A stretch of DNA of 33,386 nucleotides from Desulfovibrio sp. (GCA_004796465.1 QZKZ01000028.1:1-33386); one strand, 5' to 3'. Positions 9,234 through 17,956 are shown, counted from the first letter of the stretch. Made by a program: numbers and translations. The notes: generated from the sequence alone by a model not told the origin.

Positions 9234-10877
9234 TTATTGAACAGCCAGGTCGCCGAAGTAAGGGAAGTTCATGACGTTGACGATGTCGCCGATGGTCAGG
9301 TTGTCATTGCCTGCCCAGGACAGGTTCTGCCAGTGCAGGGGCACGAAAGCGGCGTCTTCGTAAGCCATGGCTTCGGCCTGCTGCAGCATCTCGGCGCGCT
9401 TGGCCGGGTCGATCTCCGTGGCCGAGGCCGCGATCAGGGCGTCCAACTCGGGGTTGCAGTACTCGTTGGAGTTGTACTGGCCCGCGCCGGTGTCCGTGTT
9501 GGGGCACATGAGCAGGTATTCAAAGAAGTTGGCCGAGTCCTCGGTGTCCGAGTGCCAGCCGATCATCTGCATGTCGGCCACGCGGGCGTCGAACTCGTCC
9601 CAGTACTGGGCCTTGGGCATGGTGGTCAGCTCGACGGTGATGTTGATCTTGGCCAACATGGAGACCGCGGTTTCACAAATCTTTTCGTCGTTCACATAGC
9701 GGTTGTTGGGGCAGATCATGGTCACGGTGAAGCCGTCGGCATAACCCGCTTCTTCCATGAGGGACATGGCCATTTCCAGGTCGTAGCGAGGCACCAGGTC
9801 CGGGTTGTAGCCCAGGTAGCCCTCGGGGCTTTGCTGGCCGGCGGCAGTGGCGAAACCCTTCATGATGGTTTCCACGATGCCCGGGTTGTTGATGGCGTGG
9901 ACCACGGCTTGGCGCACGCGCAGATCCTGGAATTCCTCGCGGCGTTCCTGGTTCATGTGCAGGGTGATGATCCGGGTGCCGGACATGGTCACGAGCTGGA
10001 CGCCTTCGGCCTGTTCCACGCGGCCCAGGTCCTGGGGCGGCACGGGCATGATCATGTCCACGTCGCCGGCGAGCATGGCGGCCACGCGGGTGGCGTCTTC
10101 CTTGATCGGGGTGAATTCGATCACGTCGATGTTGCCCGGGGACTCGGTGTCCCAGTAGCCTTCAAAGCGGGTGAACACGTTGCGCACGCCTTGCTCGCGC
10201 TCGGTGACCATGTAGGGGCCGGTGCCGGATTCGTGGGCGTTGGCAAACGAGGGGCCTTCCTTGACAATGGCGTCCTTGGGCTGGCCGTTCTCGTCAGTGC
10301 CGGTGTAGAACGCGGCATCCATGGGGAAGATGTAGGTGGCCATGGACAGGGCCAGGCCGTAAGGCTCGGCCGAGATCAGGTCGACCGTGTATTCGTCCAC
10401 GACCTTGGCTTCGACAAAGGGATCGAACAGGAACTTGTAGTCCTGGCTCGTTTTGAGGCGGGCCACGGTCCAGGCCACGTCCTCGGCCGTGAAATGGTTG
10501 CCGGAGTGGAAGGTCACGTCGTCGCGCAGATGGAAGCGCAGGGTCGTGTCGTCGATCTGTTCCCAACTGGTGGCCAAGCGGGGTTCGATCTGGCCGTCTT
10601 GGGTCCAGCGCACCAAGGAATCGAACACCATGTGCGAGTACTGGAGCATGCCGCCGGAAAGCTGCACGTGGGGATCCAAGGACACGGGGTCCGCATCCAT
10701 GGCCAAACGCAGGACGGTTTGTTCGGGCGCGGCTTCTTCAACTTCAGCAGCTTCTTCAGTTGTTTCGGTTGCTTCCTCGGCTTCTTCAGCTTCCTCGCCT
10801 TCGTCGGCGCAGCCCAAGGCGAAGAGCATGGCGAACGCCAGCATGAGGACCAGTAGTTTCCACCATTTCATTTTCAT
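9234..10877 (-). CDS. Peptide ABC importer substrate-binding lipoprotein, DppA/OppA-type
   Basis: A 547-residue solute-binding protein of the SBP_bac_5 family and the first gene of the importer operon. The N-terminus has two Lys, a hydrophobic stretch and a lipobox-like FALGC, so it should be a lipoprotein anchored at Cys26. A glutamate-rich, low-complexity linker (about 27-50) follows before the folded domain, which starts near TVLRLAMDADPVSLDPH. The family signature YSHMVFDSLVRW follows. I chose ATG 10877 because AAGGAG lies seven bases upstream; an in-frame ATG at 10895 has no such site. It would capture peptides or a similar solute outside the inner membrane and deliver them to the permease. 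C-terminal homology is complete. Confidence 0.92.
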   Translation of the reverse strand: MKMKWWKLLVLMLAFAMLFALGCADEGEEAEEAEEATETTEEAAEVEEAAPEQTVLRLAMDADPVSLDPHVQLSGGMLQYSHMVFDSLVRWTQDGQIEPRLATSWEQIDDTTLRFHLRDDVTFHSGNHFTAEDVAWTVARLKTSQDYKFLFDPFVEAKVVDEYTVDLISAEPYGLALSMATYIFPMDAAFYTGTDENGQPKDAIVKEGPSFANAHESGTGPYMVTEREQGVRNVFTRFEGYWDTESPGNIDVIEFTPIKEDATRVAAMLAGDVDMIMPVPPQDLGRVEQAEGVQLVTMSGTRIITLHMNQERREEFQDLRVRQAVVHAINNPGIVETIMKGFATAAGQQSPEGYLGYNPDLVPRYDLEMAMSLMEEAGYADGFTVTMICPNNRYVNDEKICETAVSMLAKINITVELTTMPKAQYWDEFDARVADMQMIGWHSDTEDSANFFEYLLMCPNTDTGAGQYNSNEYCNPELDALIAASATEIDPAKRAEMLQQAEAMAYEDAAFVPLHWQNLSWAGNDNLTIGDIVNVMNFPYFGDLAVQ

Positions 10878-11002
10878 ACCCACTCCTTTGTACATGTTGC
10901 TTCGGTTGAGAAGTGAACGAATTTCCTCTGCTCCCACCTGCCGATCGGGGTCGGCGAATTGCCCGTCAGGGTCCCGTCCATGGGGCGGAACTTGGTCACA
11001 GA

Positions 11003-11030
11003 GTTGTAACCGAATGGAATAAAATAGCAA
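11003..11030 (-). promoter_or_regulatory. Possible sigma-70 promoter for the importer operon
   Basis: On the minus strand, TTGCTA and TACAAC are separated by 16 bases, about 110 bases before the binding-protein start. Each box matches four of six consensus bases. This is a weak, pattern-only call in the otherwise gene-free stretch 10878-11243. Confidence 0.28.
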
Positions 11031-11045
11031 GAGGAGCCGCAAGTA

Positions 11046-11175
11046 TAGGGGGAATGGGGAGTTGCGGAGGATTGGGCGGGGTTAATTTTTTGTCACCAAG
11101 GGGGAATCCAGGCAGGGTAGAAGGGGGAATCGAAAAGCGTTCTGAAAAGAGCGCGTGGGGTGTTCCCGGGGGGGA
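11046..11175 (+). other. G-tract cluster upstream of the methyltransferase gene
   Basis: The gene-free gap 10878-11243 holds a series of G-runs on the + strand at 11048-11052, 11056-11059, 11074-11076, 11078-11081, 11100-11104, 11115-11117, 11123-11127, 11157-11160 and 11168-11174. The spacing would allow G-quadruplex folding. I see no open reading frame with coding character in this gap. Confidence 0.4.
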
Positions 11176-11243
11176 GAGAGTACCGATCAAAGCATGGGCC
11201 GGAAATATTGCCGTATTCTCAATTCAAGGCCCAGGGGGAGAAT

Positions 11244-12023
11244 ATGGACAACAAAAAGGACTTGGCTGAATACTTCCAGGTCTCGGTGCGGTTAGTGGAA
11301 CATCTGGATTACCTGTTGTGGGAATTCACTGAACTCGGCGGCATGTCCCATCTCATAGCCCGGCTCCTGCAAGGAGCAGACATTGCGCCGGACAGCCGCG
11401 TCCTGGACCTGGGCTGTGGCAAGGGCGCGGTGGGTCTATCCCTGCTGGCCAGCCTGCCGGGGAGCATCGGGCACGTGACCGGGGTGGACGCGTATGCGCC
11501 TTTTGTCAGGGAGGCCCAACGCGCGGCCCAGAAACGGGGTCTTGCCGGGCAATGCCGGTTTCTCCAGGCTGACATTCGGGAATATCCGGCCCAAGACCCC
11601 CTGTTCGATTGCGTGCTCTATGTTTCCGTGGGCAACGTGCTGGGGGATTTGACCGGAACCATGGCCGCGTTGCGCAGCCATGTGCGGCCCGGAGGCTACA
11701 TGGTGGTTGACGACGGATACTTGGCCGGGGATGCGGTGGACTTTCCGGGCTACGAGGACATGGCCGGACGCGAGGAGACCTTGGCCCGGCTCACCGCGCA
11801 CGGGGACGAACTGGCCGGGGAGGTGGCCATTCCAGCTCAAGCCATAGCCGCGCAGAACAAGGAGTATTTTTCCCGGATCACCAGCCGCGCCCAAGAACTG
11901 GCAGGCCGTTTTCCCGACCTTGCCCACGACATCGAGAACTTTGTGCGCAAGGAGCAGGAGGAAAACACCATCCTGGAGCGGCATGTTCGCTGCGCCACAT
12001 GGCTGTTGCGGCGTGCGTCGTGA
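11244..12023 (+). CDS. Class I SAM-dependent methyltransferase
   Basis: A 259-residue cytoplasmic enzyme with a Rossmann-type methyltransferase domain. Motif I is VLDLGCGKG (53-61), the acidic residue after beta-2 is in VTGVDAYAPF, the post-I motif is FLQADIREYP, and the motif near beta-4 is FDCVLYVSVGN. The first 40 residues are a helical cap. A GGGGGAG ribosome site precedes ATG 11244, so the longer upstream frame is not used. The substrate is unknown; the family includes small-molecule and arsenite-type enzymes, but no cysteine set of ArsM is present. It ends 49 bases from the convergent histidine kinase gene. Confidence 0.83.
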   Translation: MDNKKDLAEYFQVSVRLVEHLDYLLWEFTELGGMSHLIARLLQGADIAPDSRVLDLGCGKGAVGLSLLASLPGSIGHVTGVDAYAPFVREAQRAAQKRGLAGQCRFLQADIREYPAQDPLFDCVLYVSVGNVLGDLTGTMAALRSHVRPGGYMVVDDGYLAGDAVDFPGYEDMAGREETLARLTAHGDELAGEVAIPAQAIAAQNKEYFSRITSRAQELAGRFPDLAHDIENFVRKEQEENTILERHVRCATWLLRRAS

Positions 12024-12072
12024 AGCGAGCCATGCCTTCCGCCATCAGGGGAGGCGTAGGGAACGTGCAAGA

Positions 12073-13458
12073 CTAAGAGGCCGCATCCGCCTCGGGGTGC
12101 GCGGGCAAGGTGAAGAGAATAGTCGCGCCTTTGCCCGGCCCGGATTCGGCCCAGATTGTCCCGCCGTAGTGGGTCACGATGTTTCGGCAGATGGCCAGGC
12201 CCAACCCCGTACCCATGGGAGCGCTGCGCAGGGTGTCCGTGCCGCTGGCCCTGTGGAATTTGTCGAATACCCGCTGCAACTGGTCATCGGGTATACCAAC
12301 ACCCGTGTCCGCGACCCTGAACTCCACCAGGCCGTCCTCGCAGCGGGCCGACACGGTCACCGAGCCCTTGTCCGTGAACTTGAGCCCGTTGTCGATCAAG
12401 TTGACCAGCACTTGCTGGATCTTGTCCGGGTCCACGCGCACCATGGGCAAGTCAGGCTTCACATCCAACACCAAGTGCACGTCCTCCTTGTCCATGAAAA
12501 AGCCCTGCTTGCAGTCCACCGCGCGTTTGGCGAGCTTGGCAGGCTCCATGGGAACGTCGTGCCAGGAGGTCTTGCCCGATTCAATACGGCTCAAATCCAG
12601 GCAATCATTGATGAGCCGGGCCAAGCGATCGCCTTCCTCGGCAATGATGTCCAGGTTGGAAACCATGACTCCGGCCTTGGCCGTCAAGTAGGAGTCATGA
12701 ACCAAAGCGGGCTGGATGTTCTGGATCATGGACTTGCGCAAGAGCTTCACAAAACCGATGATCGAGGTCAGGGGAGTGCGGATTTCGTGGCTGACGCTGG
12801 CCATGAACGCGGCCATGGCGTCCTTGGCGGTCAGGGCCTGTTCCCGGGCTTCGCCCATGGACTCCTCGGCCATTTTGCGCTCAATGGCCAGGGACGCCTG
12901 CTCGGACACCGCGGTCATGAACTCCACGTCTTGTTCGGTAAAAGCGTCAGGGTCCTTGTAGTCCTGCACGGCCATGACGCCGATGACTTCATTGTGGGTG
13001 ATCAGGGGCGCGCCCAGCCAGACCTCGGCCAAGGGACCCACCACCGTGAGGTTCTGGCTCAGGCATTCCCGGCCCATGAAGAACAAAGGTTTGCCCCCGC
13101 GCATCACGCGCAGGCAGAGACTGTCCACGGCAGGATCGCTGATGTTGTCAATGGGATAGTCGTCGTCGTGTGCGTCCTGGAAATAGGGGAAAACCAGGCG
13201 GTCATTGGCCTTGTCTTTGAGGGCTATGAAGAAGTTGTCCGCGTTGATGCCCTTTTTGAGAATGGCGTGCAGAGCGGCAAAAAGTTCGTCAATGTCCCTG
13301 GTGGTAGCGACGGCGTTGGAAATGGCAAAGAGCACGGCAGTGAGGTCGCGGCTGGACTTGAGCCGCTGCACCGACTCCTCGAGCTCGGCGTTACGCTTGC
13401 GCAGCGCGTTCAGTTCCGTCTCGAACTCGCTGTTGTCCCGCAGGTCGTCTTGGGTCAC
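12073..13458 (-). CDS. Cytoplasmic GAF-domain sensor histidine kinase
   Basis: A 461-residue soluble kinase without membrane segments. A short coiled coil (about 12-38) precedes a GAF domain (about 38-193), which may bind a small ligand or cofactor. Next are HisKA with phosphoacceptor H224 in SHEIRTPL, and HATPase with N-box LVNLIDNG (351-358), G1 DTGVGIP (384-390) and G2 GTGLGL (416-421). The start is GTG 13458 with AAGGA seven bases upstream. No partner receiver adjoins it, so it is an orphan kinase unless it pairs with one of the receivers elsewhere in the window. A loop of about 15 residues (245-262) in HisKA is longer than usual. Confidence 0.9.
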   Translation of the reverse strand: MTQDDLRDNSEFETELNALRKRNAELEESVQRLKSSRDLTAVLFAISNAVATTRDIDELFAALHAILKKGINADNFFIALKDKANDRLVFPYFQDAHDDDYPIDNISDPAVDSLCLRVMRGGKPLFFMGRECLSQNLTVVGPLAEVWLGAPLITHNEVIGVMAVQDYKDPDAFTEQDVEFMTAVSEQASLAIERKMAEESMGEAREQALTAKDAMAAFMASVSHEIRTPLTSIIGFVKLLRKSMIQNIQPALVHDSYLTAKAGVMVSNLDIIAEEGDRLARLINDCLDLSRIESGKTSWHDVPMEPAKLAKRAVDCKQGFFMDKEDVHLVLDVKPDLPMVRVDPDKIQQVLVNLIDNGLKFTDKGSVTVSARCEDGLVEFRVADTGVGIPDDQLQRVFDKFHRASGTDTLRSAPMGTGLGLAICRNIVTHYGGTIWAESGPGKGATILFTLPAHPEADAAS

Positions 13459-13943
13459 CGGATGTCCTTTCCCTTGCGCTCCTGTTGGCTGAAACCGTTG
13501 CTAGCCTAAACGCGTTGATATCAGAAAGGAGGCCAGGGGACAATGGGAAGGGCTGAAAAAAGTATCGAATTTTCACTATTATTTCATTGGGTTTCAACTC
13601 CAGAGTCCTGTTCCCCTTGGAAGGAAAAGTAGATTGTATGAGCAGTTACGAAATGTTGTGTTACAAAAAGCATACTAAGTGATTGACATGGTTTTGGATG
13701 GCGGCGTTGGTCACGACCTTGGTGCAAACAGGAACATCCGTCGGGGTTGAAGACTTCCGATCCCACGTATCCCGTCGGCTTTACCGGCTCAATAACAGGT
13801 GGTAGGTTACCGCAGTCGAGGTGAACCGTGGACATGACCCAGTGCGTATTGCTCGGAGTGGAGAGGATTCTTATTGAGCTGATACCGAGACCAGCGTTCC
13901 CGGCAGCGTCCATTCCAAATGCTCTCCGACCCCGGGGGGCAGC
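13459..13943. other. Gene-free interval of 485 bases
   Basis: This gap separates the divergent GAF kinase and PhnD-like genes and must hold both promoters. Its base composition is more even than that of the flanking genes. A minus-strand frame is open through 13584-13900 but has no recognisable motif or ribosome site, so I do not call it. A TTGACA at 13683-13688 (+) has no convincing -10 partner. It could be an old remnant of a mobile or lost gene. Confidence 0.4.
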
Positions 13944-14867
13944 GTGATCCCGCGTCCGCAACATCCCCACCTTTGGCTCGCGGCGCTGATTCTCGTCTTC
14001 TGCCTGGGCTGCGGCCAGGACGAAGAGCCCCTGGAAGTCGACTTGTCCCGGCGCCAGGAGCTTGCCGCGCAACGGGCCGATCACGACCTGACCTATGCCT
14101 ACCTGCCCCAGTATTCCCACACGGTGTCCTATGAACGGCACAGGCTGCTCGTGGCCTACCTCGCGGAGGCGACCGGCTTGGAGCTGCGCCAGGTATTCCC
14201 GGACACCTTTGAAGACCACATCCGCATGGTGGGCAACGGGGAAATCGACATCTCTTTTTCCAATCCCCTGGTGTACGTGCAGTTGGCTGAAAGCGGGGCC
14301 CAGGCTTTTGCCCGCGTCGTGGAGGAGTCAGGACCGGATTTCCGGGGGCAGATCATCTGCGCCCGCGACTCCCACGACCTGACCTCAATTGAGGATTGCC
14401 GGGGAACACGCTGGATAGCCGTGGACCCCTCTTCCGCTGGAGGGTATCTGTTCGCGGTAGGTCTGTTCCTGGACGCCGGGCTCACCCGGGAAGACTTCGC
14501 GGAAATCGCCTTTGCTCCCGGCCCGGGCGGCAAGCAGGAAAAGGTAGTGCTGGCCGTGGACGCCGGAACCTATGATATCGGGGCCATCCGCGAGGGCACC
14601 CTGGACGTGTTGGCCGAGACTCTGGACCTCTCGCGGATTCGCGTCCTTGCCGAGACCCCGGCCTATCCCGGCTGGGTCTACGCCGCCCGTCAGGGACTTG
14701 ACCCCGAGAGAGTGGAAACTTTGTCCCAAGCACTCCTGGCTTTGGACAGCGCGGATCCCGAACATGCGGCCATCCTGGAGGCCGCATGCTTCAACAGCGT
14801 CATTTCGGCCCGCGACTCCGACTATGACCCCATTCGCGAACTTCTTGCCCGGACCCGGGATTTCTGA
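13944..14867 (+). CDS. PhnD-like periplasmic-binding lipoprotein
   Basis: A 307-residue binding protein of the phosphate/phosphite/phosphonate (PhnD, PF12974-like) family. The signal peptide ends in a lipobox-like CLGC, so Cys23 should be lipidated. The domain starts at LTYAYLPQYS, and NGEIDISFSNPLVYVQL and DPSSAGGYLF match the usual anion-binding region. The start is GTG 13944. There is no permease or ATPase nearby; the stop overlaps the start of a membrane histidine kinase by one base. That arrangement, known for binding proteins that work as sensor subunits, suggests it presents its ligand to the kinase instead of importing it. The ligand is unknown. Confidence 0.83.
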   Translation: MIPRPQHPHLWLAALILVFCLGCGQDEEPLEVDLSRRQELAAQRADHDLTYAYLPQYSHTVSYERHRLLVAYLAEATGLELRQVFPDTFEDHIRMVGNGEIDISFSNPLVYVQLAESGAQAFARVVEESGPDFRGQIICARDSHDLTSIEDCRGTRWIAVDPSSAGGYLFAVGLFLDAGLTREDFAEIAFAPGPGGKQEKVVLAVDAGTYDIGAIREGTLDVLAETLDLSRIRVLAETPAYPGWVYAARQGLDPERVETLSQALLALDSADPEHAAILEAACFNSVISARDSDYDPIRELLARTRDF

Positions 14868-16582
14868 TGCTGATGCGTGTGTTCCGCAGGCTCGGTTTCA
14901 GGGCCAAGCTCGGTCTGGGCACAACAGCGATTGTCGTTGTCATGGCTTTGCTGTCCGCGATTCCAGCCAGCCATTTGGTCTCCAAGGCCCTGATCCGTGA
15001 AAACCGCCTGCGGGGGTCGTCCCTGTCGGCCAATCTGGCGGTCCAGGCCGTGGACTCCATGTTGGCCAGGGACTACCTGCGGCTCACCAACCTGGTGGAC
15101 GAGCCTGTTGCCGGAGACACGGGCGTCCTCTATTCCTTTCTCCTCGACTCCCAAGGCAATGTGCTGGTGCATAGCTTTGACGGTGGTTTTCCCACGGACC
15201 TCGTGGCCGTCAATCCAGCCGGGGATTCTGGCGTGAGTATCCGGCTTTTGGACGACCGGGGCAGGCTCATTGACGATTTCGCGGCTCCCGTGACCGTGGC
15301 GGGCTCCCGGTTGGGCACGGTGCGCATCGGTATTTCCCGGGACAACGTGCAGGCCTCCATCAACGAGTTGATCCTGGCCATTATCGGGCTTTCAGCCCTG
15401 GCGCTTGTCCTGGCCATAGGCGCGGCCACGGTGTTTGCCCGGCGCATGACCCTGCGCATCAAGCTGCTGACCAAAAGCGCCGAGGACATGGTGCGGGGCG
15501 AACTGGATAGGGTCACGGCTGTTCCCCCCAAGCGGGGTTGCCGGGAGATCATGGATTGCGAACGCCCGCAATGCCCGGCCTATGGGGAAGACGACCTGCG
15601 CTGCTGGTACGTGGCCGGGACCTTGTGCCCGGACTGCGAGGGGCTCGACGCCTCGGAAAAGTTGAATTCCTGCCGGATATGCAAGGTCTATCATGAGAAC
15701 GCCGGGGACGAGGTCCAGGAACTGGCCGAGACCTTTGACGTCATGGCCCGCTCCCTCAAGGCCCACATCCGGGACCTCACCGAGGCGCATGAGCGCTTGG
15801 TGGAACAGCAAGCCCAGCTCATCCAGTCCCAGAAGATGGAAGCCGTGGGCAAGCTCGCCGGCGGGGTGGCCCACGAGATCAACACCCCCCTGGGCGTGAT
15901 CCTGGGGTACGCCCAGTTGCTGCAAGAGGATTGTGAAGCCGAGAGCCAGATGGCCAGGGACATCGCGATCATTGAAAAGCAGGCCAATGTCTGCCGCAAG
16001 ATCGTGGCCGACTTGCTGGGGTTTTCCCGTATCGAGGAGAGCAGCCGCAAGGAGATGAGTTTCAACGACTCGATCCTGGAAGCAGCGGCCTTGGTGCGCA
16101 GCACCTTGACCATGGACCAGGTGCGGATTCAGGAAGACCTTGACGAGCGCAATCCGGTCATTGTCGGGGATGGAGACAAGCTCAAGCAGGTGTGGATCAA
16201 TTTCCTGAACAACGCCCGGGACGCCATGGAGGGCGGGGGCGCGGTACATATCCGTTCACGGCTCCTGCAAGAGGAAAACACCATGCGGGCTTGGTTCGCG
16301 GATACAGGGCCGGGCATGAGCCAGGAGATCATGGACCGGATCTTCGACCCCTTTTTCACCACCAAGCCCGTGGGCAAGGGAACAGGACTCGGCCTGTCGG
16401 TCTCTTTTGGAATCATCAAGGACCACGGGGGGACTATCCGGGCGGAAAGCCCGGTGAACGAGGACTTGGCCCAAAGCCTGGGCATGGACGGGACCAGGGG
16501 GCCGGGCACCGTGTTCATCGTGGACTTGCCTGTGCGGCCTCCGGATCATGACGAGAACGAGGACATGAACGAGACAACCTGA
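14867..16582 (+). CDS. Membrane sensor histidine kinase with cysteine cluster in HAMP
   Basis: A 571-residue kinase. Transmembrane helices at about 16-36 and 167-190 enclose a sensor domain of about 130 residues outside the cytoplasm. The first HAMP helix (191-214) is followed by an insert with eight cysteines (225, 231, 236, 247, 254, 257, 269, 272), and the second HAMP helix appears only at DEVQELAETFD (281-291). Then come a coiled coil, HisKA with H336 in GGVAHEINTPL, N-box NFLNNARDAM (445-454), G1 DTGPGM and G2 GKGTGLGLS (504-511). The ATG shares one base with the stop of the PhnD-like gene. Cysteine inserts of this kind recur in sulfate-reducer sensors and may bind metal or an iron-sulfur cluster; that role is an inference. 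Confidence 0.9.
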   Translation: MLMRVFRRLGFRAKLGLGTTAIVVVMALLSAIPASHLVSKALIRENRLRGSSLSANLAVQAVDSMLARDYLRLTNLVDEPVAGDTGVLYSFLLDSQGNVLVHSFDGGFPTDLVAVNPAGDSGVSIRLLDDRGRLIDDFAAPVTVAGSRLGTVRIGISRDNVQASINELILAIIGLSALALVLAIGAATVFARRMTLRIKLLTKSAEDMVRGELDRVTAVPPKRGCREIMDCERPQCPAYGEDDLRCWYVAGTLCPDCEGLDASEKLNSCRICKVYHENAGDEVQELAETFDVMARSLKAHIRDLTEAHERLVEQQAQLIQSQKMEAVGKLAGGVAHEINTPLGVILGYAQLLQEDCEAESQMARDIAIIEKQANVCRKIVADLLGFSRIEESSRKEMSFNDSILEAAALVRSTLTMDQVRIQEDLDERNPVIVGDGDKLKQVWINFLNNARDAMEGGGAVHIRSRLLQEENTMRAWFADTGPGMSQEIMDRIFDPFFTTKPVGKGTGLGLSVSFGIIKDHGGTIRAESPVNEDLAQSLGMDGTRGPGTVFIVDLPVRPPDHDENEDMNETT

Positions 16583-16598
16583 AGCAAGGAGCTATCCC

Positions 16599-16958
16599 AT
16601 GGCTTATATACTGGTCTTGGACGACGTGGAGGACGCCGGGCTGCTCATCAAAAGAATTCTGGAGCGGGCCGGGCATGAAGTCGCGGCCTTCACCGAGGAG
16701 GAGGACGCCATTACCCATGCCGAACTGAACATGGTGGACCTGGCGATCCTGGACATCAATCTCAAAAAGATGACCGGCGTGGAAGTCCTGGAGCAACTGA
16801 AAAAGCACTCGCCCAAGATGAAAGCCATCATGCTCACGGGTTACCCGACCATGGAGACGGCCAAGGACGCCCTGCACCTCGGCGCCAGCGACTACTGCGT
16901 CAAACCCATTGACAAGGAAGAGCTGGAAGAAAAGGTCGAGGAAGTCCTGGATATGTGA
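16599..16958 (+). CDS. Single-domain response regulator
   Basis: A 119-residue receiver with acidic pair D8-D9, phosphoacceptor D52 (AILDINL), switch Thr in MLTGYP and the conserved Lys in CVKPID. AAGGAG precedes the ATG, 16 bases after the kinase stop, so it belongs to the same operon and is the likely phosphorylation target. With no output domain it must act by protein contact or pass phosphate on to another protein. The MLTGYPTMETAKDALHLGASDYCVKP region resembles receivers of NtrC-type regulators, from which it may derive. Confidence 0.9.
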   Translation: MAYILVLDDVEDAGLLIKRILERAGHEVAAFTEEEDAITHAELNMVDLAILDINLKKMTGVEVLEQLKKHSPKMKAIMLTGYPTMETAKDALHLGASDYCVKPIDKEELEEKVEEVLDM

Positions 16959-17018
16959 GGTTTCTTTGGGAAGTCTTTACGTTACAGCCGTTGCCATTCA
17001 ACATAAAGGTAAGATTGA

Positions 17019-17861
17019 GTGAATAGGCTTATTGCGTATGTTGTTGTAATTGTAGTGGTATTGTTGCCTCGAATTTCATTCGCGGGTTTGGGTGTGGTGG
17101 AGCTTGTTGTGCCACCACAGAAATACGGGATATTTATTGCTATCGACGAGTACCCAGAGGAAATACTTACGTTGTATAATTGTAAAAGAGACGCTGATGT
17201 TGTCTCTGGGGCCCTGGGGTGTGATGAGTTTGAAATAACCAAGATATATGATGAAGAGGCAACATATGGGAATATAATGAGAGCACTGGAGGATCGTCTC
17301 AATTCATGCCACGAAGGAGATCTCCTTGTTCTGTTTTTTGCTTCGCACGGAGTCTTGCAGTATGACGACTTCTTCGTGCTTCCCTACTCGGATGGGTATG
17401 AGGCGGGCGTTGGTAGTGCTTCCATCATGCATAGCGCAATATCCGGAAGTTTGATCATGGATTTTGTCTCCTACTTTGTGAAGAAGGATGTCAACGTTAT
17501 TCTGTTCTTTGATACCTGCTACTCCGCAGGCATGAGCTTCGACATCTCAAACTTTTACAATCCCGGCTCAGAGTCGGGGTGCGCGCTCATCGTTTCGGCG
17601 TCGCCCCTGGAAGCCGCTACGGATTCGTCCCAGGATACTTTCAGTTTGCTATTTTCCCAAGGCCTGCTCGGAGAGGCGGACTTCAACAGCGACAAGGAAG
17701 TCACTATTCGGGAGGCCTTTGATTACGCATACGAGCACGTCAGGGAACGCTCAGATGGAATGCAGCACCCCGTATTCATCAGCACGCTTCCCAATACCCT
17801 CGTACTCAAATCCCTTGGAGAGAAAGAAGAACAGGGGATGGAGCCGCAAAGGGTGAGGTGA
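17019..17861 (+). CDS. Exported caspase-like cysteine peptidase (peptidase C14 family)
   Basis: A 280-residue protein. Residues 1-22 form a signal peptide (hydrophobic core followed by RISFA), so it should be exported. The mature part shows the caspase-fold core: the KYGIFIAIDEY strand, the catalytic His in FFASHG (H110) and the catalytic Cys in FFDTCYSAG (C167). An EF-hand-like DFNSDKEVTIREAF segment (221-234) follows, as in other bacterial C14 proteins. The start is GTG 17019 with a weak AGG site. The 5' half is much richer in A+T than the genes before it, a sign of transfer. Its substrate is unknown. It lies 60 bases after the receiver gene and could be read from the same transcript. Confidence 0.82.
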   Translation: MNRLIAYVVVIVVVLLPRISFAGLGVVELVVPPQKYGIFIAIDEYPEEILTLYNCKRDADVVSGALGCDEFEITKIYDEEATYGNIMRALEDRLNSCHEGDLLVLFFASHGVLQYDDFFVLPYSDGYEAGVGSASIMHSAISGSLIMDFVSYFVKKDVNVILFFDTCYSAGMSFDISNFYNPGSESGCALIVSASPLEAATDSSQDTFSLLFSQGLLGEADFNSDKEVTIREAFDYAYEHVRERSDGMQHPVFISTLPNTLVLKSLGEKEEQGMEPQRVR

Positions 17862-17956
17862 CCCTTGCGGTTCAGGTCGGCATGAGCAGCAGTTGAGCCA
17901 TAGGGGGCAAGTACGTCGCAAGGCGGCTGAGCCACTTTTTCTGCTGGAAGCAAAAG

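Noticed and set aside
8826-10856. 676-residue open frame on the plus strand
   Set aside because: It lies opposite the binding-protein and permease genes and reads as low-complexity His/Gly/Val sequence typical of a shadow frame.
12024-12072. Imperfect inverted repeat between convergent methyltransferase and kinase genes
   Set aside because: The GCCTTCC/GGGGAGGC stem has a mismatch and no T-tract on either strand.
13584-14219. 211-residue open frame on the minus strand
   Set aside because: Part of it is antisense to the PhnD-like gene. The remainder in the gap shows no family motif or ribosome site, so I list the gap only as an interval of unknown content.
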